Assembly (NCBI RefSeq): GCF_036323735.1
Contig: NC_086024.1
Location: 58,726,924 to 58,790,923 of the forward strand
Direction of reading: 5' to 3'
Origin: Rattus norvegicus
Taxonomy: Eukaryota; Chordata; Mammalia; Rodentia; Muridae
DNA: 64,000 nucleotides
Below are positions 35,301-47,308 of this stretch, in pieces. The position numbers and the translations under genes were made by a program. Each line of letters starts with the position of its first letter. Position 1 is the stretch's first letter. The notes beneath the pieces were generated by a model that saw only the letters and a list, made by a program, of their open reading frames with translations, ran no database searches and was not told the DNA's origin.

Positions 35301-36604
35301 ACGTATTGATAAAAATGAAAGATGTCATAGTTACAATAAATGGCTCGGCTAATAAAGTAATAGTTAATTTGCATAGAAAATACAAGTGACCTATCAAATG
35401 GAGAGGTAACCACACACTGATAGGCAGTAAAGTACATGTAGGTCCTGATACAGCAGTATTGGAGAACTCTAGTAATCGTCTCTCATCTTAAGGCATGTCC
35501 TCCAGACTCAATGTTAATAATGAAAGCTATGAAAGTTTCCCGAACGAAGAGCATCCCAGAATCACATGGATTTGCTCTTAAGTTCTCATGGGTCTTTAAG
35601 GAGGAGAGAACTCTAATAAGTCTCCAACTGTTTCATACATAAGCAGTGCAAGAAACAGTCAAACTCGCTCCGTGAAACCACTATTACTCTGACCCAAACA
35701 CTGGAAAAGATCACAAAAGAGAATAAAATTATATAATAACTCGAGAAACATAGGTCTAAAAATCCCCAGTAAAATACTATCGAATTGAATTAAAGTCTAA
35801 ATTAGTTTCAACCCAGGAATGCAAGGTTGGTCCGACATTATACAAGGGAACAAATGTGATACAATACATAAATAAACTTAAGGACATAAATCACATGGTC
35901 ATCTCAATAGATTCAGAAAAGGCCTATGATGAATTTCAACCTCTTTTTATGATAAAAGTCCTAAGAAACTATGACTAAAGAAACAAAAGCCACATGTGAC
36001 AAGGCTATAGCCAACACTATTCTAAATGAGCAAAAACTGAACACATTTCTTTAAAATTAGGAATAAGACAAGGATGCTCACACTTACCAGTCTTTAAATA
36101 TAAAATTCTTTGAGTTTTGTCAAGAAACAGAAGAGAAATGAATAAAGGTAAACATAGAGGAAAAGATGTAATCAAGGGTGCCCTATTTGTAAATGACATG
36201 ATTCCATACTTAAAAGACCCCAGACTTAGAGAATTTACCAGAAAGTATTTAGGACAGCCAAACATTTTTATCAATACAACAGGATTAAAAGCTGACACCT
36301 TTTCTAGATAACAATAGTGAGCTTGCCAAGGAAGAAGTCAGAAGAGAAAAGTAATTAAAGTTTACATAGATAAATTTATATAGGTAAATAACTGATATAG
36401 CCATTGACAATGCCTTTTGGAAAATAACTACTGCAAGAAATGACCTCAAGAGTTGACAAGTGAGATTGCATGATATTTTTGAAATTTTGAAGTTTTTGTA
36501 TGGCAAAGGTAACAAATACTAGAGTGAAGAGACAGCCTATAGAGTAGGAAAAGCATTGTTTCCAATTGAGGTAGGAGATTAATATCTAGAACATGCAAAG
36601 GACT

Positions 36605-36745
36605 CTAAGCTGAGCACAGCAGTGCAAGCCTTATGTTCCAGCTCTCGGGAGTCAAAGGAAGGAGGATCCCTGTGGGTTCAAGGTCAGCCTGGTTTACATA
36701 GCAAGTTATGGGTCAGCCAGGGTATGTAGTGAGAGCCTATCTCAA
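36605..36745 (+). mobile_element. B1-like SINE nested in L1, plus strand
   Basis: 'gctgagcacagcagtgcaag', 'gtgggttcaaggtcagcctg', 'gtttacatagcaag' and 'agcctatctcaaaaa' are 7SL-derived B1 blocks with an A-rich end. Confidence 0.75.
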
Positions 36746-37257
36746 AAACTATATATCCAAATATATCTTTTGGAGATATATATGTGTGTATATATATCCA
36801 AAAGAACTGTAAAACTAGAAAAATCAGTCAACTCATGGATAGTGAATTGCATAAATACATCTAAAAGAAAGACACGAATTGTTAATAAATGCTTGAAAAG
36901 GTATTCTACACTCTTGGCTGCCACAGAAATGCAAATTAAAATTGTGCTGATATCCTATTTCATTTGAGCTAGAATGGTTACCAAGCAAACCAATGCTAGT
37001 AAAAATCTGAGGGTATAAAAAGGGAGGAGCCCTAAATACTTCTGATGGGTCTGTACAAACTGCTGCAGACATGATGAAAATCAGTCTAGAGGTTCCCCTA
37101 AACAACTATCCCATGACCAAGCTACACCACCCTTAGGAATATACTCAAAGTATTATGAGCCAACAAGTCATGAAGATACTTTTTGATCAACATTTCCTGC
37201 TAAATTTCTCACAGTAAAGGAGAAAATGGTCTAGTTGTACATCAGTGGGTGAATGGA

Positions 37258-38036
37258 GGCTTATATTTTTAAAGTATATCTTAATAAGTATTTTTAAATG
37301 CTTTAACCTCCCTTCTAGTCCACCGCTCATCAGAGGTAGTGGAAAGAAAAGGTTAGTAGGACAAAGGAGGATGTGGGCATGTTTAGAAATAGTCCTTTGG
37401 GATGAAGCCAGGGTGCATTGTCAGGATATCAGCGGTTCAGTTCACGTGAATCAGCAGTCGTAGCTTGGTCTCTTGCAAACATCATTCGCAAATCAGAAAT
37501 GGCAGTTTGATTCAGAAGAAACCTTGGGACTCTGCCAACTGGCCCAAGTCTGCAGAAGAGGCAAGAAGCCACCAGACCATCATGTCAAGTTTTTTACCGT
37601 GTTTCTCTTTATGAAATCACAACAAATGATGACCAGCAAAGAGTGGCAAAGCAAATCAATACCAAACAGCATCATCAGTGAAGACCAGCATCAGCAAAGT
37701 CCAATGAAGAACAACCAAAAAAGAGTGGCAAGATGAACAGATACCACTCAGTGTTGCCAATCGACTGTTAGGTTATATTTATACCCTTTCCAAATATCAC
37801 GTGTTCTTTCGAGCACCCTCTGTAGCAAAATATCAAATACCCCTTTCGAGGCAGCTTCCAGAAAAAGTCACATTGTCTGTTCTCCACAAAAGATCCTTTC
37901 ATAAGATAGATTTTTAGAAAAACATCACATGACACAACTAAGTAATTTTTTCACAAAAATAACCCTACTTTATTAAATAATAATTAATAAATTATTAAAA
38001 CGACCCATATTTTATTAAAAAGTAACCCTAAAATTT
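37258..38036 (+). mobile_element. Rodent interspersed repeat nested in L1 (RMER1-like, tentative)
   Basis: Splits the L1 between 'gtgggtgaatgg' and 'cagaatggttaaagaaaatg'. It holds 'tagtccaccgctcatcagag', 'aatggcagtttgattcagaa' and 'ggcaagaagccaccagacca' and ends in an A/T-rich tail. I recall a common rodent repeat with these blocks, but the name is uncertain. The 87-codon ORF inside is not supported as a gene. Confidence 0.5.
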
Positions 38037-38111
38037 CCACTTCAGAATGGTTAAAGAAAATGTGATGCCTATGCACAATGGTATTTTATTCAGCTATGAA
38101 GAAAAACATTC

Positions 38112-38305
38112 CCTGGGGAGGGAGCGATGGCTCAGTGCTTAAGAACACTGGATGCTCTGCCAGAGGCTCTGAGTTCCATTCTCAGGAAACACACGGTGGC
38201 CCACCATCATCTATGATGGGATCTGATGTTCTCTTCAGTCAAGCAGGCATCCATACAAATAGAGCATTTATCTACATAAAGTACGTATATAAATATTTAA
38301 AAAGA
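38112..38305 (+). mobile_element. B2-type SINE nested in L1, plus strand
   Basis: Head 'gggagcgatggctcagtgct' and 'taagaacactggatgctctg', then a diverged body and A-rich tail. L1 sequence resumes directly after it. Confidence 0.8.
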
Positions 38306-38430
38306 AAAACATCCTTGACATTTGCAGAGGAACACATGAAATTAGATATAATAGGGCTAAGTAAAATAGACTCAGACAAACATGTTTTCTCTATATGTGG
38401 AATTTACATTTAAAATCATATATATGTAGG

Positions 38431-38431
38431 G

Positions 38432-38459
<28 letters not shown>
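38431..38459. repeat. (GT)n microsatellite
   Basis: About 14 GT units inside the L1-derived region. Confidence 0.95.
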
Positions 38460-38462
<3 letters not shown>

Positions 38463-38600
38463 AAGGTCACTAGAGTAGAAAGGGGTCCATAAGAGGAGGA
38501 AGGAATATTAAGTATGAGAAAAAAGAGGGTAATATGGCAGAACCTTCCCCTAATGAATAAAGATTTCAGGGGACAATCACTGGGCAAGGAGTAGGTGAGA

Positions 38601-39290
38601 CTTCTGCATCAGAGAGGGGAGGAGAAGAAGCAGGAAAAGGTAACTTTCTTTTGGATAGGGAGAGCTTGGGGGACAACCTGTATAGAACAAGAAACCCCCA
38701 GTTTACATGGCAGATCTGCCAAGATTCACCACTGGAGGGTTTAACATAGAATGGTTGACAAATTAGGATGCTAGTTGTTGAGCCCAGCCATCGCTCGTGC
38801 TACCTGTTGATTCTAAGCTAAGTTTATGTGGTGTTTTCTTTCACTTGGCAACTCAACTGAGTTCCAGAGAAAAGTAACTCAACTGGGAACCAGAGAAAGG
38901 TATGATGGTGTGGCAAGGCACTCTAGCCAGCCACAAAAACTAAAAGCGTGGGGCTGGTGTGGCAGCAACCCACCATGGGACTTAGCGAATCAGGTAGAGA
39001 TCTCAGAGCTCCGGGTCAGAGAGTCTGCGGAGATGAGAACAGGCCCATCATGGCCTTTTTGATGACTTAATGCTATAGGTAATATACGTGACATGAAAGC
39101 AATGGTGGGTACTGTTTGACTAGCGCAAAGGTACTAACCAGAGGGGGAAGGAGAGTGGGGACTGAGTAATAACAGTGAGAAGGGAGGGCAGTGGGGGCTG
39201 CGAAATGACAAATGGGAGAAGGGTAAAAATGAAAAATAGCAAGAAGGGAGGGCAGTGGGGCTGAGCAATTTCAAGAGGGAATGATATGTA
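38601..39290. other. Unassigned non-coding sequence
   Basis: Includes two near copies of 'agaagggagggcagtggggg' (39178 and 39241). No gene recognised. Confidence 0.4.
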
Positions 39291-39295
39291 GGTAT

Positions 39296-39374
39296 GAAAA
39301 TATATAATAATATATAAAAAATATATATATAAATAATATATATATAAATATATATATAAATAATATATAAAAAG
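39296..39374. repeat. AT-rich (TATA/AATA) low-complexity tract
   Basis: Almost entirely A/T with repeating ATATATAAATAA units. Confidence 0.9.
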
Positions 39375-39602
39375 ACTACTGGGTAGAAGAGCTTGTCATA
39401 CAATCTTGACAACCTGTGTTTGTTTGTAAAAGTTGACCTCTGACACCCACCTGTGTGCTTTGTTCTGACAGCACCTTTATTCACACACAGAGAATTGCAC
39501 ACACAATACATGCGCTAATAATAAAATGTAAGGAAATTATGATGAAACCATTATGTTGCATATTAAAACTACACCCACAGCAAATAAATAAAAATATACA
39601 TG

Positions 39603-39700
39603 CAGGGAAGAGATGTAGCTCAGTGGGACAGTGCTCAACTAGCATAAATCAGGTCCTGGGTTTGATTCCCCAGAACTTCAAAAAGAACCATAAGATCATC
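39603..39700 (+). mobile_element. Old ID/B4-head SINE, plus strand
   Basis: 'agatgtagctcagtgggaca' and 'ggtcctgggtttgattcccc' are the tRNA-Ala-like A and B boxes, followed by an A-rich end. More diverged than the ID copies at 4.9 and 47.3 kb. Confidence 0.75.
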
Positions 39701-40224
39701 AATATCAACACGTGTCACAAAGAAACCCATCAAGGAGTGTTTTGTACCAAATCAGTTCTATACACTATTCAGCTCATTAAGACTGGAAGTTTGGGAAAAA
39801 CATCCTCAAAGTACCCTTATGCTGTTTCAAAGAAAGTAGCTGATCTAACAGTGTTAGGACCTAACTGTGTCTCCTCTTGGGAAAATGGGACATTGACAAG
39901 AAGATCCTAAGCCCCATTTCCCTCTCCAGGTGGAGACCTATGCTTTAAGCAGTGCGTGTTGTTTTTGATTAGTTCTGTAACATCCCAGCCACAGTTCATG
40001 CCTGTCTTTGCTGTTATTCTGATCTGTACCACTGAGGGCTCAATCACTTGGTTTCCTTCCAGGTCTGGGTTTGTAGTTCAGGTGTTCTTTTCAGTGTTCC
40101 ACAGTTTGGCTTGAGAGGTGATGACTCTCAGCTATGAGTAACTATCAGTGTGTTGAACTCAGCTTTCTTCTACTGTCCTTTGCTCTTATCTATGGCTCCA
40201 TACTGACTATATCCCTGCTTGGCT
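39701..40224. other. Unassigned non-coding sequence
   Basis: No gene or repeat recognised. Confidence 0.4.
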
Positions 40225-40710
40225 CAAAATCCTTCTGAGGCTTCCTCCCACTGACTTTGGAATAAAACTCAAACTTTTCAACTTTGCAGAGGACAAACAA
40301 CGTGCTTGAAATCTCCTGCCTCTTCTGTAACTACTCTAGGGAAGGGAAGGCATTTCACAGTAGGCATTCAGCATGCTCTCTCCCTACCTTCTCCAATACA
40401 CAATGTGCTCCCTCACTTTTATCATCTGCCTGCTCTTGTTTATCCCCAATGCTTTACTCAGCGTTCACTTCCATGGGGAATCTTCTTGGCCCCTGTTGGT
40501 GGCTTGGAGCCCTGCTTCTGTCTGTCATGACCTCACCCTAATTTAAAACCTTCTATCGTAATTATCTGTTTAACCGACTGTCTCCACCTTGCTCGCTCTG
40601 CGAATTGGTGAAGGTAGCTTTGTCTTGTGAATAACTGCAGGGCAAGTCCCAGTGTTCGTCCTTTCTAAGTACCCCGTTTATGTTTGTTCTCGGGGTGAAT
40701 TAATGAAGGG
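40225..40710 (+). mobile_element. L2 (LINE-2) 3' end, plus strand
   Basis: 'aaaatccttctgaggcttcc', 'tggaataaaactcaaac', 'catgacctcaccctaattt', 'gtaattatctgtttaac', 'aactgcagggcaagtccc' and 'ggtgaattaatgaa' follow the L2 3'-end order. An ancient mammalian element, so ORFs here are not genes. Confidence 0.75.
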
Positions 40711-41621
40711 AAACAAAGAGAAACATTATCGATCCCACAGGGGGAAAATGTATTCCCTTTTCACTGATAAGGAAAATCGGTTTTTAGGTTGAGCACGGGG
40801 AGGTTAGACGACACAGATAAGGATTTAAGATGCGAATTCTTGAAAGGCTCTAGGCCTTATTTTGAATCATAGGATGATTTGACTGGATCAAAGAGTGGTT
40901 TGGCAAGCAGTTGTTTGAGAACCCTGAAACTGTGCCAACATTTCTGAGCTGATCTGCTCAAGAGTGAATCCATCTGAAGGAACCATAATTATGTGCACTA
41001 GCCACCTTTATAATTGGGAGGCAAAACAGCACAGGAAGAGAACTGTACACGACAATGTTGATGTGCTTCGGGCTTGTCTTTAAATGCTCTGTCTTACAAA
41101 GATTTGATCTGCAGCGATCCAAGCCTTTCAAGTGCTTCAGCCTCGGACTTGTAAGGTATTTGGAGACAGTCACCCTAGGGTGTGGCCCTGCACAGTTGCA
41201 TTTGGTTTAGCCCGACTTCTGAAGCTAGCCAGATTCCTGGGACAATCTAGTATGGCTGTGTTGCCAGCCGGACATTTCGCTGGCCACTAAACAGCTTGTG
41301 ATCTCCTGGCAGGAGTGGACTCTGCAGCCCGTTTCAAGATCCTCTTTGGCTGTTTGTCAGGAAGCCTGACCTCCCCAAATACTGGCAGCCGACAGCCCCC
41401 GACTACATCATAAACACAAAGAACTACGTCCAAAAACAGTATCAGACTGTTGCTTGATATAAGAAAGCCCAAGTCATAAGACATTTTAAGGATATTCTTT
41501 GTCTTTTCGTGTTTAAAGCAATTTAATCGATGACTGTTAACCAGAAAATAATTGCTCTAGTGTGTCTGTGAGATTTTTTTTAATTTACTCTCTTTACCAA
41601 CCTTATATGAGGGTAAGGCCT
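40711..41621. other. Unassigned non-coding sequence
   Basis: No gene or repeat recognised. Confidence 0.4.
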
Positions 41622-41668
41622 GAAAGAAAGAAAGAAAGAAGGAAAGAGAGAGAGAGAGAAAGAAAGAT
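41622..41668. repeat. (GAAA)n/(GA)n microsatellite
   Basis: GAAAGAAAGAAA passing into GAGAGAGA and back. Confidence 0.95.
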
Positions 41669-41998
41669 ATTAATGGAGTCGTGGGTATTGCCTCTCTAGA
41701 ACAATTTTTTCTTCCAAATAAGCTTATTGAAACTTATCTGTTCCTGTACACTTCAGAGCATGCATGAGGTCAGTTCAATATCAAAGGGATACAATAGGGT
41801 GTCATGACTTGAGACTTATTGAAACCACACTTTGTTTCTACAGAACTTTGCAAAATTTTAAAAGGAAAGGATGGACCTTGGTAAATAACAATCAGTATCA
41901 AGGAGCATTATTGAAAACACTCATTTTCTCTTTAGTCAGGTAAATTAACTGTGCTCTTATGAATTAAAAGGGTCCAAGTTAAAAGTCTGACTCAAAGT
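41669..41998. other. Unassigned non-coding sequence
   Basis: No gene or repeat recognised. Confidence 0.4.
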
Positions 41999-41999
41999 T

Positions 42000-42168
42000 A
42001 GGGGTTGGCAAGATGGCTCAGTCTGGAAACACACCCATCACCAAGCTTGATAACCTGAGTTCTATACTTGGGGCCCGTACAGTGGATGGAAAGATCTGAC
42101 TTCAGAAAGCCATCTTCTGCCCTTCACACACATGCAAAGTAAATGAATAAATATTTTTAAAAAATTAG
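42000..42168 (+). mobile_element. B2/B3-type SINE, plus strand
   Basis: Head 'ggggttggcaagatggctca', then 'aagcttgataacctgagttc' and an A-rich tail at 42150-42168. Confidence 0.75.
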
Positions 42169-42274
42169 AAAAAATTTATTTGTAAGAATTCAAATACTCA
42201 TGAATTCCACTCTAGAAGCATAAGTATGCAGAAGAAGATCAAATTGCTTTTTGTTATGTTTTAAAACCAATTTA

Positions 42275-42770
42275 ATTTAGAACCCTCGCCTTTTAGTTTC
42301 TTTTTCCTTTTTCCCTGGTTCCTCATCAAAGATTTTGCCAAGTTTTCTCCGGTGGAATCTGTTCGGGTACCAGTTGTCCCCGGTCCATTTATGCGTTTTT
42401 CGTGCGCTCAACGGGGACTACAGGCACGGGAACTTCATAGCCTCCTGCCCTCTTGGAATATTTGATGATTGTGCCATGCATCCCTTGGGGGGGCCTGGCT
42501 TCCTGTATTATTTACATTTGGGACGCTGTGACATAAAAACCTAATACAAACAACTTTGGCTTGTGGTTCCAGAATTGCCACTGAGCCTTGACAGAATTCC
42601 TGGTTTGGGCAGTGGCATGGACCGCATCTGCATCTCTTCTGTCTTGGTGAGGAAGCCGAGCACAAACTGGACTCCGCGGCAGGTACAGGATTCAAAGGCT
42701 TGCCCATATGGACCTCCTTCTGATAAGACAGACCTCACTTCCGAAAAGCTCACCACACAGCTTTTAAACT
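42275..42770 (-). pseudogene. Possible processed pseudogene or exon remnant (gene not identified)
   Basis: CpG density is well above the surroundings between 42340 and 42700, and the minus strand has overlapping frames of 70-90 codons. At the low-coordinate end the minus strand reads a lysine/arginine-rich C-terminus-like stretch (KKEKETKRRGF then stop). No A-tail or AATAAA is evident, and I do not recognise the protein. It could be a broken retrocopy, or just GC-rich sequence. Confidence 0.25.
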
Positions 42771-43024
42771 GCTAGCACAACCTGGAGACCAAATGTTCAG
42801 AATAAGAGCCTGTGTGGAACATTTCAAATTCAACCCACCACACCTCCTGTCTGTGGCAATGTCAGGGACCAGGGGTTGGCCCCTGTTTTTCATCAAGTAC
42901 GCATGCCTAACCCTTCTTTTATATTCCCAACCCTTCCCCTACCGAGTTATGGGAACATGAAAACTATAAAAACCAGGGGAATAAAAACAGAGGATAAGGT
43001 GAACATTCTTTTAGATTTATGAAT
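42771..43024. other. Unassigned non-coding sequence
   Basis: No gene or repeat recognised. Confidence 0.4.
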
Positions 43025-43415
43025 GAGAAAACTTGGAAATGTTCTAAATATCCAACAAGTAAGAACTAGATCAACAAATTATGTCACATCCATGTAATAT
43101 ATGGTTATTAAACAACGCAAATGTAAGTGTTCTGATATAAGAAAAGGTTCAATGCTGTTCCTGAAATAAAAGGGGTAATTTGAGAAAAAATGATTATGAT
43201 CTGTATAAAAAGAAAAAGAACTACATTTACATGCTTCTAAATGTAGAAATTGTTGGCAATCAGCATAACGCACTCATAACTGTGTTTATCTTTGAAGAGT
43301 GATTTGGAGGAGGGATGGGAGAAAGGTACATTTTATTCCTCCACTTAATGAGCCATTTACATTTTTGAATATGCATGTACTTTCCAAAATAAATTTTGTA
43401 ACCTGATTTTTAATA
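43025..43415 (+). mobile_element. Ancestral-mammal L1 (L1M-like) 3' end, plus strand
   Basis: 'ggaaatgttctaaatatcca', 'actagatcaacaaattatg', 'catccatgtaatatatggtta' and 'ggaatgtgcatgtactttcc'-like blocks follow the 3' end of old L1M elements shared across mammals. Confidence 0.55.
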
Positions 43416-43429
43416 TAAAGGCTTATTAT

Positions 43430-43635
43430 TCTATTTGATATGCGCGAGTGCTTGGCGCGCATGCGTGTACGTGTACCACGTGCATGCCTGATACCTGAGG
43501 AAGTCAGAAAAGGATGACTGGTTCCCTGGAACCCAAGGTATAGGTGGCGGTGAGCCACTACGTAGGTTCTGAGAGCTGAACCCTGGTCCTCTGTAAGAGC
43601 AGCAAATGCTCCTCACCACTGCGTCGCTTTTCTAG
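43430..43635 (-). mobile_element. B3/B2-type SINE, minus strand
   Basis: 'ggcggtgagccactacgtag', 'gagctgaaccctggtcctct' and 'aagagcagcaaatgctcc' are inverted B3/B2 blocks. The 5' plus-strand part (43441-43490) is an alternating purine-pyrimidine CG/CA-rich tract. Confidence 0.8.
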
Positions 43636-45118
43636 ACTCAACTTCGGACTTTTAGAAGAAGGATCCATGTGGATCTTTCCCATAATAAAACCATTTTTGT
43701 ATTTCCTCAATAAAGTTTAAGCAAAGCTTGGTGTTAAGCGATCACGCTGATTTTCTTGTGATTGTTATGGAAATAGTAAGAGTGACACCTGTTTAGAAAA
43801 TTTGAATATTTTGGCAGCATTCATTTTTCAGGACTCATAAATTAAGTCATTAGTCTACACTATCTGAATTCTTTTCTTTTTACTTTAGTGCCTCATTTAA
43901 TAGTGGTTTGATTATTTTATTTATCATAAATTTGATTTGTTGTATATATGGGTGGAAATGCAAATCACTCAACCTTATTGGTATTAAAGTAAGTGTCTTT
44001 ATATTGTTATAGAACAAAATCCTCATGAATCCTCATGCCCGTGTTTGGAAAAGCTTGCCTTTGCTCCCGTTATCTTTGACTTTCTCATTGTTTGATGAAA
44101 TCTGTATTACAATGAAGGAGCAGGAGACAGACTTTTGATTTATTATTTATTTATTATTTTTATATTATATGTTATATGTTACATAATATATAATAACATC
44201 ATTATATTATTCTAAATTCACAGGCTGGAAAGGTGTTCTGGACATGAGACACAATGGCTGCCAAGGCACGAAAGAAGCATTGAGTAGGCCTCACAGAAAA
44301 CACAAACTATTCATCTCATAAGTCTGCAGAAGTACTATAGTAGGGCAATTGCTTACCCTCCTGGAGTTGCCAACAGCAGGGAGTCCAAAACCTCTAGGGA
44401 CATGATTAGGTGACTTGGAAATATCAATAGAAGTCTTATATTGTTACCATGTGACAATTGGTTTTTAAGCCTAGATCTATAATAATGTAAAGGTTGTCTC
44501 CCTAGCAAAGCTATTATTAGTGTCTAGAAAGACTTCCAGCCTTTTCCAGTTGTCCTCTTGACTTTTCTTGGATGCCCATCCGCTCTTTAGCCTCTTCCTG
44601 ACTGAATCTACACTATTCTTTCTCTTTTCCGATGCTGTTGGGTTTCCTTCCTGTGTCGTTCTCTCAGGCACCAGGGTTAAAATATATTTTCACCTTTGTT
44701 GTCTTCTCTAATCTAAGGATCTTCCCCCTAGGTCCTAGCCCTCTCCCTCCTTCAACTGTGGGGTCTTGTTCTTTTTCTCCCAGGTTTTTCTATAACATCT
44801 CCTCTCTCTTTGTTCTAGTGTATAGACAGCTGAAACATCTTGCAAGTGTGGCTACATTTTGTGTCCCAAAGCATTGTGTTGACCATGTCTCCATTTCAAT
44901 CTATGAAGACTGACAGAAATTTCAGCTTCTAAAGGCCTCTTGAAAAAACTCTAGTACTATGTTCTAAAACCAAACCTCCTATATCTCATCCATTTTACAG
45001 CTAGATACATAAACTACAAACTGCATTTCCATATGCTTCAAGAGGCAAAGGTCTTCATAGCAATATTCTTCAAAATAGCCAAGTTTTGTTCAGCTGCTTA
45101 TGGTAGTCAGGACAGAAA
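43636..45118. other. Unassigned non-coding sequence
   Basis: Includes an AT-rich patch (44130-44215). No gene or named repeat seen. Confidence 0.4.
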
Positions 45119-45122
45119 ACAG

Positions 45123-45165
45123 AACAAAACAAAACAAAACAACAACAACAACAACAACAACAACA
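45123..45165. repeat. (AAAAC)n(AAC)n microsatellite
   Basis: Pentamers pass into about nine AAC units. Confidence 0.95.
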
Positions 45166-45553
45166 CAAAACTCAGGCAAGTTCGTATAAAGCCATACTGC
45201 ACAACAAGGGAAAAGTCAAACTTCTTCTAGTTCTCTTTTTAAATCAAGCTCTCAAATCAACCAAAACCAAAATCAACAATCGATGTTAGAACTCTGGTGT
45301 GGCTCCTGTTTAGGAACAAGAAAGTTTAAGTAATTGGTGGGAAAGGCAATGGGAATTTGAGGGACTGGAACATTTCTAGTACTAGCCTTGGGTAGAAGTT
45401 AACTTGATTTTCCAATTATGAAAATAAAAATAAATATTTACAGGTGACCATCAGTGGCTTCTGCCACTGCCCAGGTAATATGCAAATGTTCAAACTTACA
45501 CAACTGATTAGTCAAGATCTGAGCCTGTCTACCATTCCAGTCAGGCTAGTCAA
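45166..45553. other. Unassigned non-coding sequence
   Basis: No gene or repeat recognised. Confidence 0.4.
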
Positions 45554-45619
45554 ATGTTGTCGTCCTTATTAGATTCTCCTTTGTAAATGTTATCTTCCTT
45601 ATTAGGTCCTCCTTTGCAC
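45554..45619. repeat. 33-bp imperfect tandem duplication
   Basis: Units 45554-45586 and 45587-45619 share 'ccttattag.tcctcctttg' with several mismatches, so the duplication is older than that at 10.3 kb. Confidence 0.8.
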
Positions 45620-46154
45620 GGCTGCTCTCTAGGTGTGGGATATCCTACATCATGGGCTCTACCTATGTATGAGTAGGGTGAAAAGAATTTCATTGAAAAA
45701 ATCAGATTAAAAATTAGAACGTTCTTATGCAAAAAAGTTGTTTTCTGAAAAGGAACTGTCATCGTTGCATTAAATCTGCCCCAGCATCCTGTTTCCCAGT
45801 TTTCTTGTATTTCAGAGAACTTAAAGGTGTGTTAGCTCTAAGCATAAGTCTTTACTGGTGATGTAAGGTCATGGCTAACTTAGATTTGCTGGGAAACTTG
45901 CTGGTACTCATAGGACAATGCTGGATCATGCCAGGGCTGGGAGCCCAGTTTGGTTGTGGGATACCCTTAGGGCTTGTGGACAATAACCAAAACCTAATGA
46001 TCAAAGTATTTTGTCTACACCTGGGTGAACTTTGATTTCTCAGCAAATCTGATGTTGATGCCAAAATTACTAGTGAGGAGTTATAACACTGTGGGTAGCT
46101 GTGGTCAGAGTTCTAAACACCCATTTCTGTGGCATGGAATGTTATTCGATCATT
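45620..46154. other. Unassigned non-coding sequence
   Basis: No gene or repeat recognised. Confidence 0.4.
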
Positions 46155-46292
46155 AGGGATCCTATCTTTTCCTAGGATTTTTGGGAAGCTCATTAAAACA
46201 CAGGTTCCTGGGATCTGATCTATGGTATTCTGGTCAGCTCTGGGCTCTGCATTTCTAACAAGCTTTCAGGTGAAATGCTGTTTTAGGTTTGC
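46155..46292 (+). mobile_element. MER5A-like hAT DNA transposon fossil
   Basis: 'gggaagctcattaaaacaca', 'ggttcctgggatctgatcta', 'gctctgcatttctaacaag' and 'ctttcaggtgaaatgctg' follow MER5A. Non-autonomous and ancient. Confidence 0.6.
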
Positions 46293-47308
46293 TATTAGGA
46301 ATGAAACTATTTCCATCTCTCAGTAATCATTTAGGTTAGGATATTTAATACTCTGTCAGCCTTGGTAAAAGTCACTTTAAGTGGTATGGACTGGGTGCCC
46401 TATATGAAAACACTAATTTCTATTCCATAAAGGAGGAAATGGCAGCCAAATTTGTGTGCAGTTAAATGAAACCCTGCTTACCTAACCTCCATTCTATAGC
46501 CTAGATATGAGGCTTCTGGGTGGGTAGGTGACATCAGTAGGTAGTGGCAGAACTAGGGGGTGCTATTAGACCTTCTGTGATACACAGACAGCTTCCCCTG
46601 TATCCTAGGAAAGAGCTTGTCAGGCCCAATGTCAATGATGCAGAATTTGCAAAGCTCTGGCTTCAATATGGGTGTTGAATTTGGAAATCTCTCTTGGGTT
46701 TTTCTATTGGGTTACACAGGTCATTCATTACGTGCAGATATCCCCATTGGGGACATTAAAAGTAGAGAGAAATTCCATTCTCCAAAACAAACCCCCCAAA
46801 CCTAAAGAAATTAAAACAAAACTAGGCAAACAATAGAGGCGGTGAGGTAACGGTCACTGTTGGACCTCCTATAGAAGAAGCTGGAGGTTGTTGGTAGAAC
46901 TCATGAAAGAGTTTATCTCTGAGTGCTGCTGAATTTCTCAACAAGAAGACCCCTTTAACATAGGCAGGCAGAGAGGAAACTGCACATGGAGGTTAAGTTA
47001 AAGGCATTTCCTTTAGTGAAATGGTCGGTTAAGCCTGGCAGGCATGCCTGGCACTGCTCTTGATACAGAGCGACAGATTTGTGTGTAGTAGCTGAAGAAG
47101 GAGAATGCCAAGCTGCAGTCCACAGTCTGGGCAACTGCAAGACCAAACCAAAATGAGCAACAGCTATGATGCACGATCTTATGGGGGTAGAGGAGCAGGG
47201 ATGGAACTCTTATCTGATTGTTCAAGAGAGGGCCATAGCATGTCTCTTCTCTTCTTAAATGAATGAAAATCCTTCATTTGTTCAGTTTTCCCCCTAAACT
47301 TATAATGG
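46293..47308. other. Unassigned non-coding sequence
   Basis: No gene or repeat recognised. Confidence 0.4.

Larger units (their letters stand above)
35400..38600 (+). mobile_element. Old L1 (ORF2 reverse transcriptase to 3' end), plus strand, with nested insertions
   Basis: 'aacccaggaatgcaaggttgg', 'tcatctcaatagattcagaa' and 'ggaataagacaaggatgctc' correspond to reverse transcriptase motifs (SEKAFD-like and GIRQGCPL-like). Sequence near 36930-37240 and again at 38042-38110 and 38310-38390 is ORF2 C-terminal/3' region. Many stops break the frame, so it is inactive. It is interrupted by a B1-like SINE (36.6 kb), another repeat (37.26-38.03 kb) and a B2-type SINE (38.11 kb). The lower end is approximate. 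Confidence 0.8.

Noticed and set aside
39455..39910. 151-codon plus-strand ORF
   Set aside because: Crosses an ID-type SINE (39.6 kb) and has no recognisable domain.
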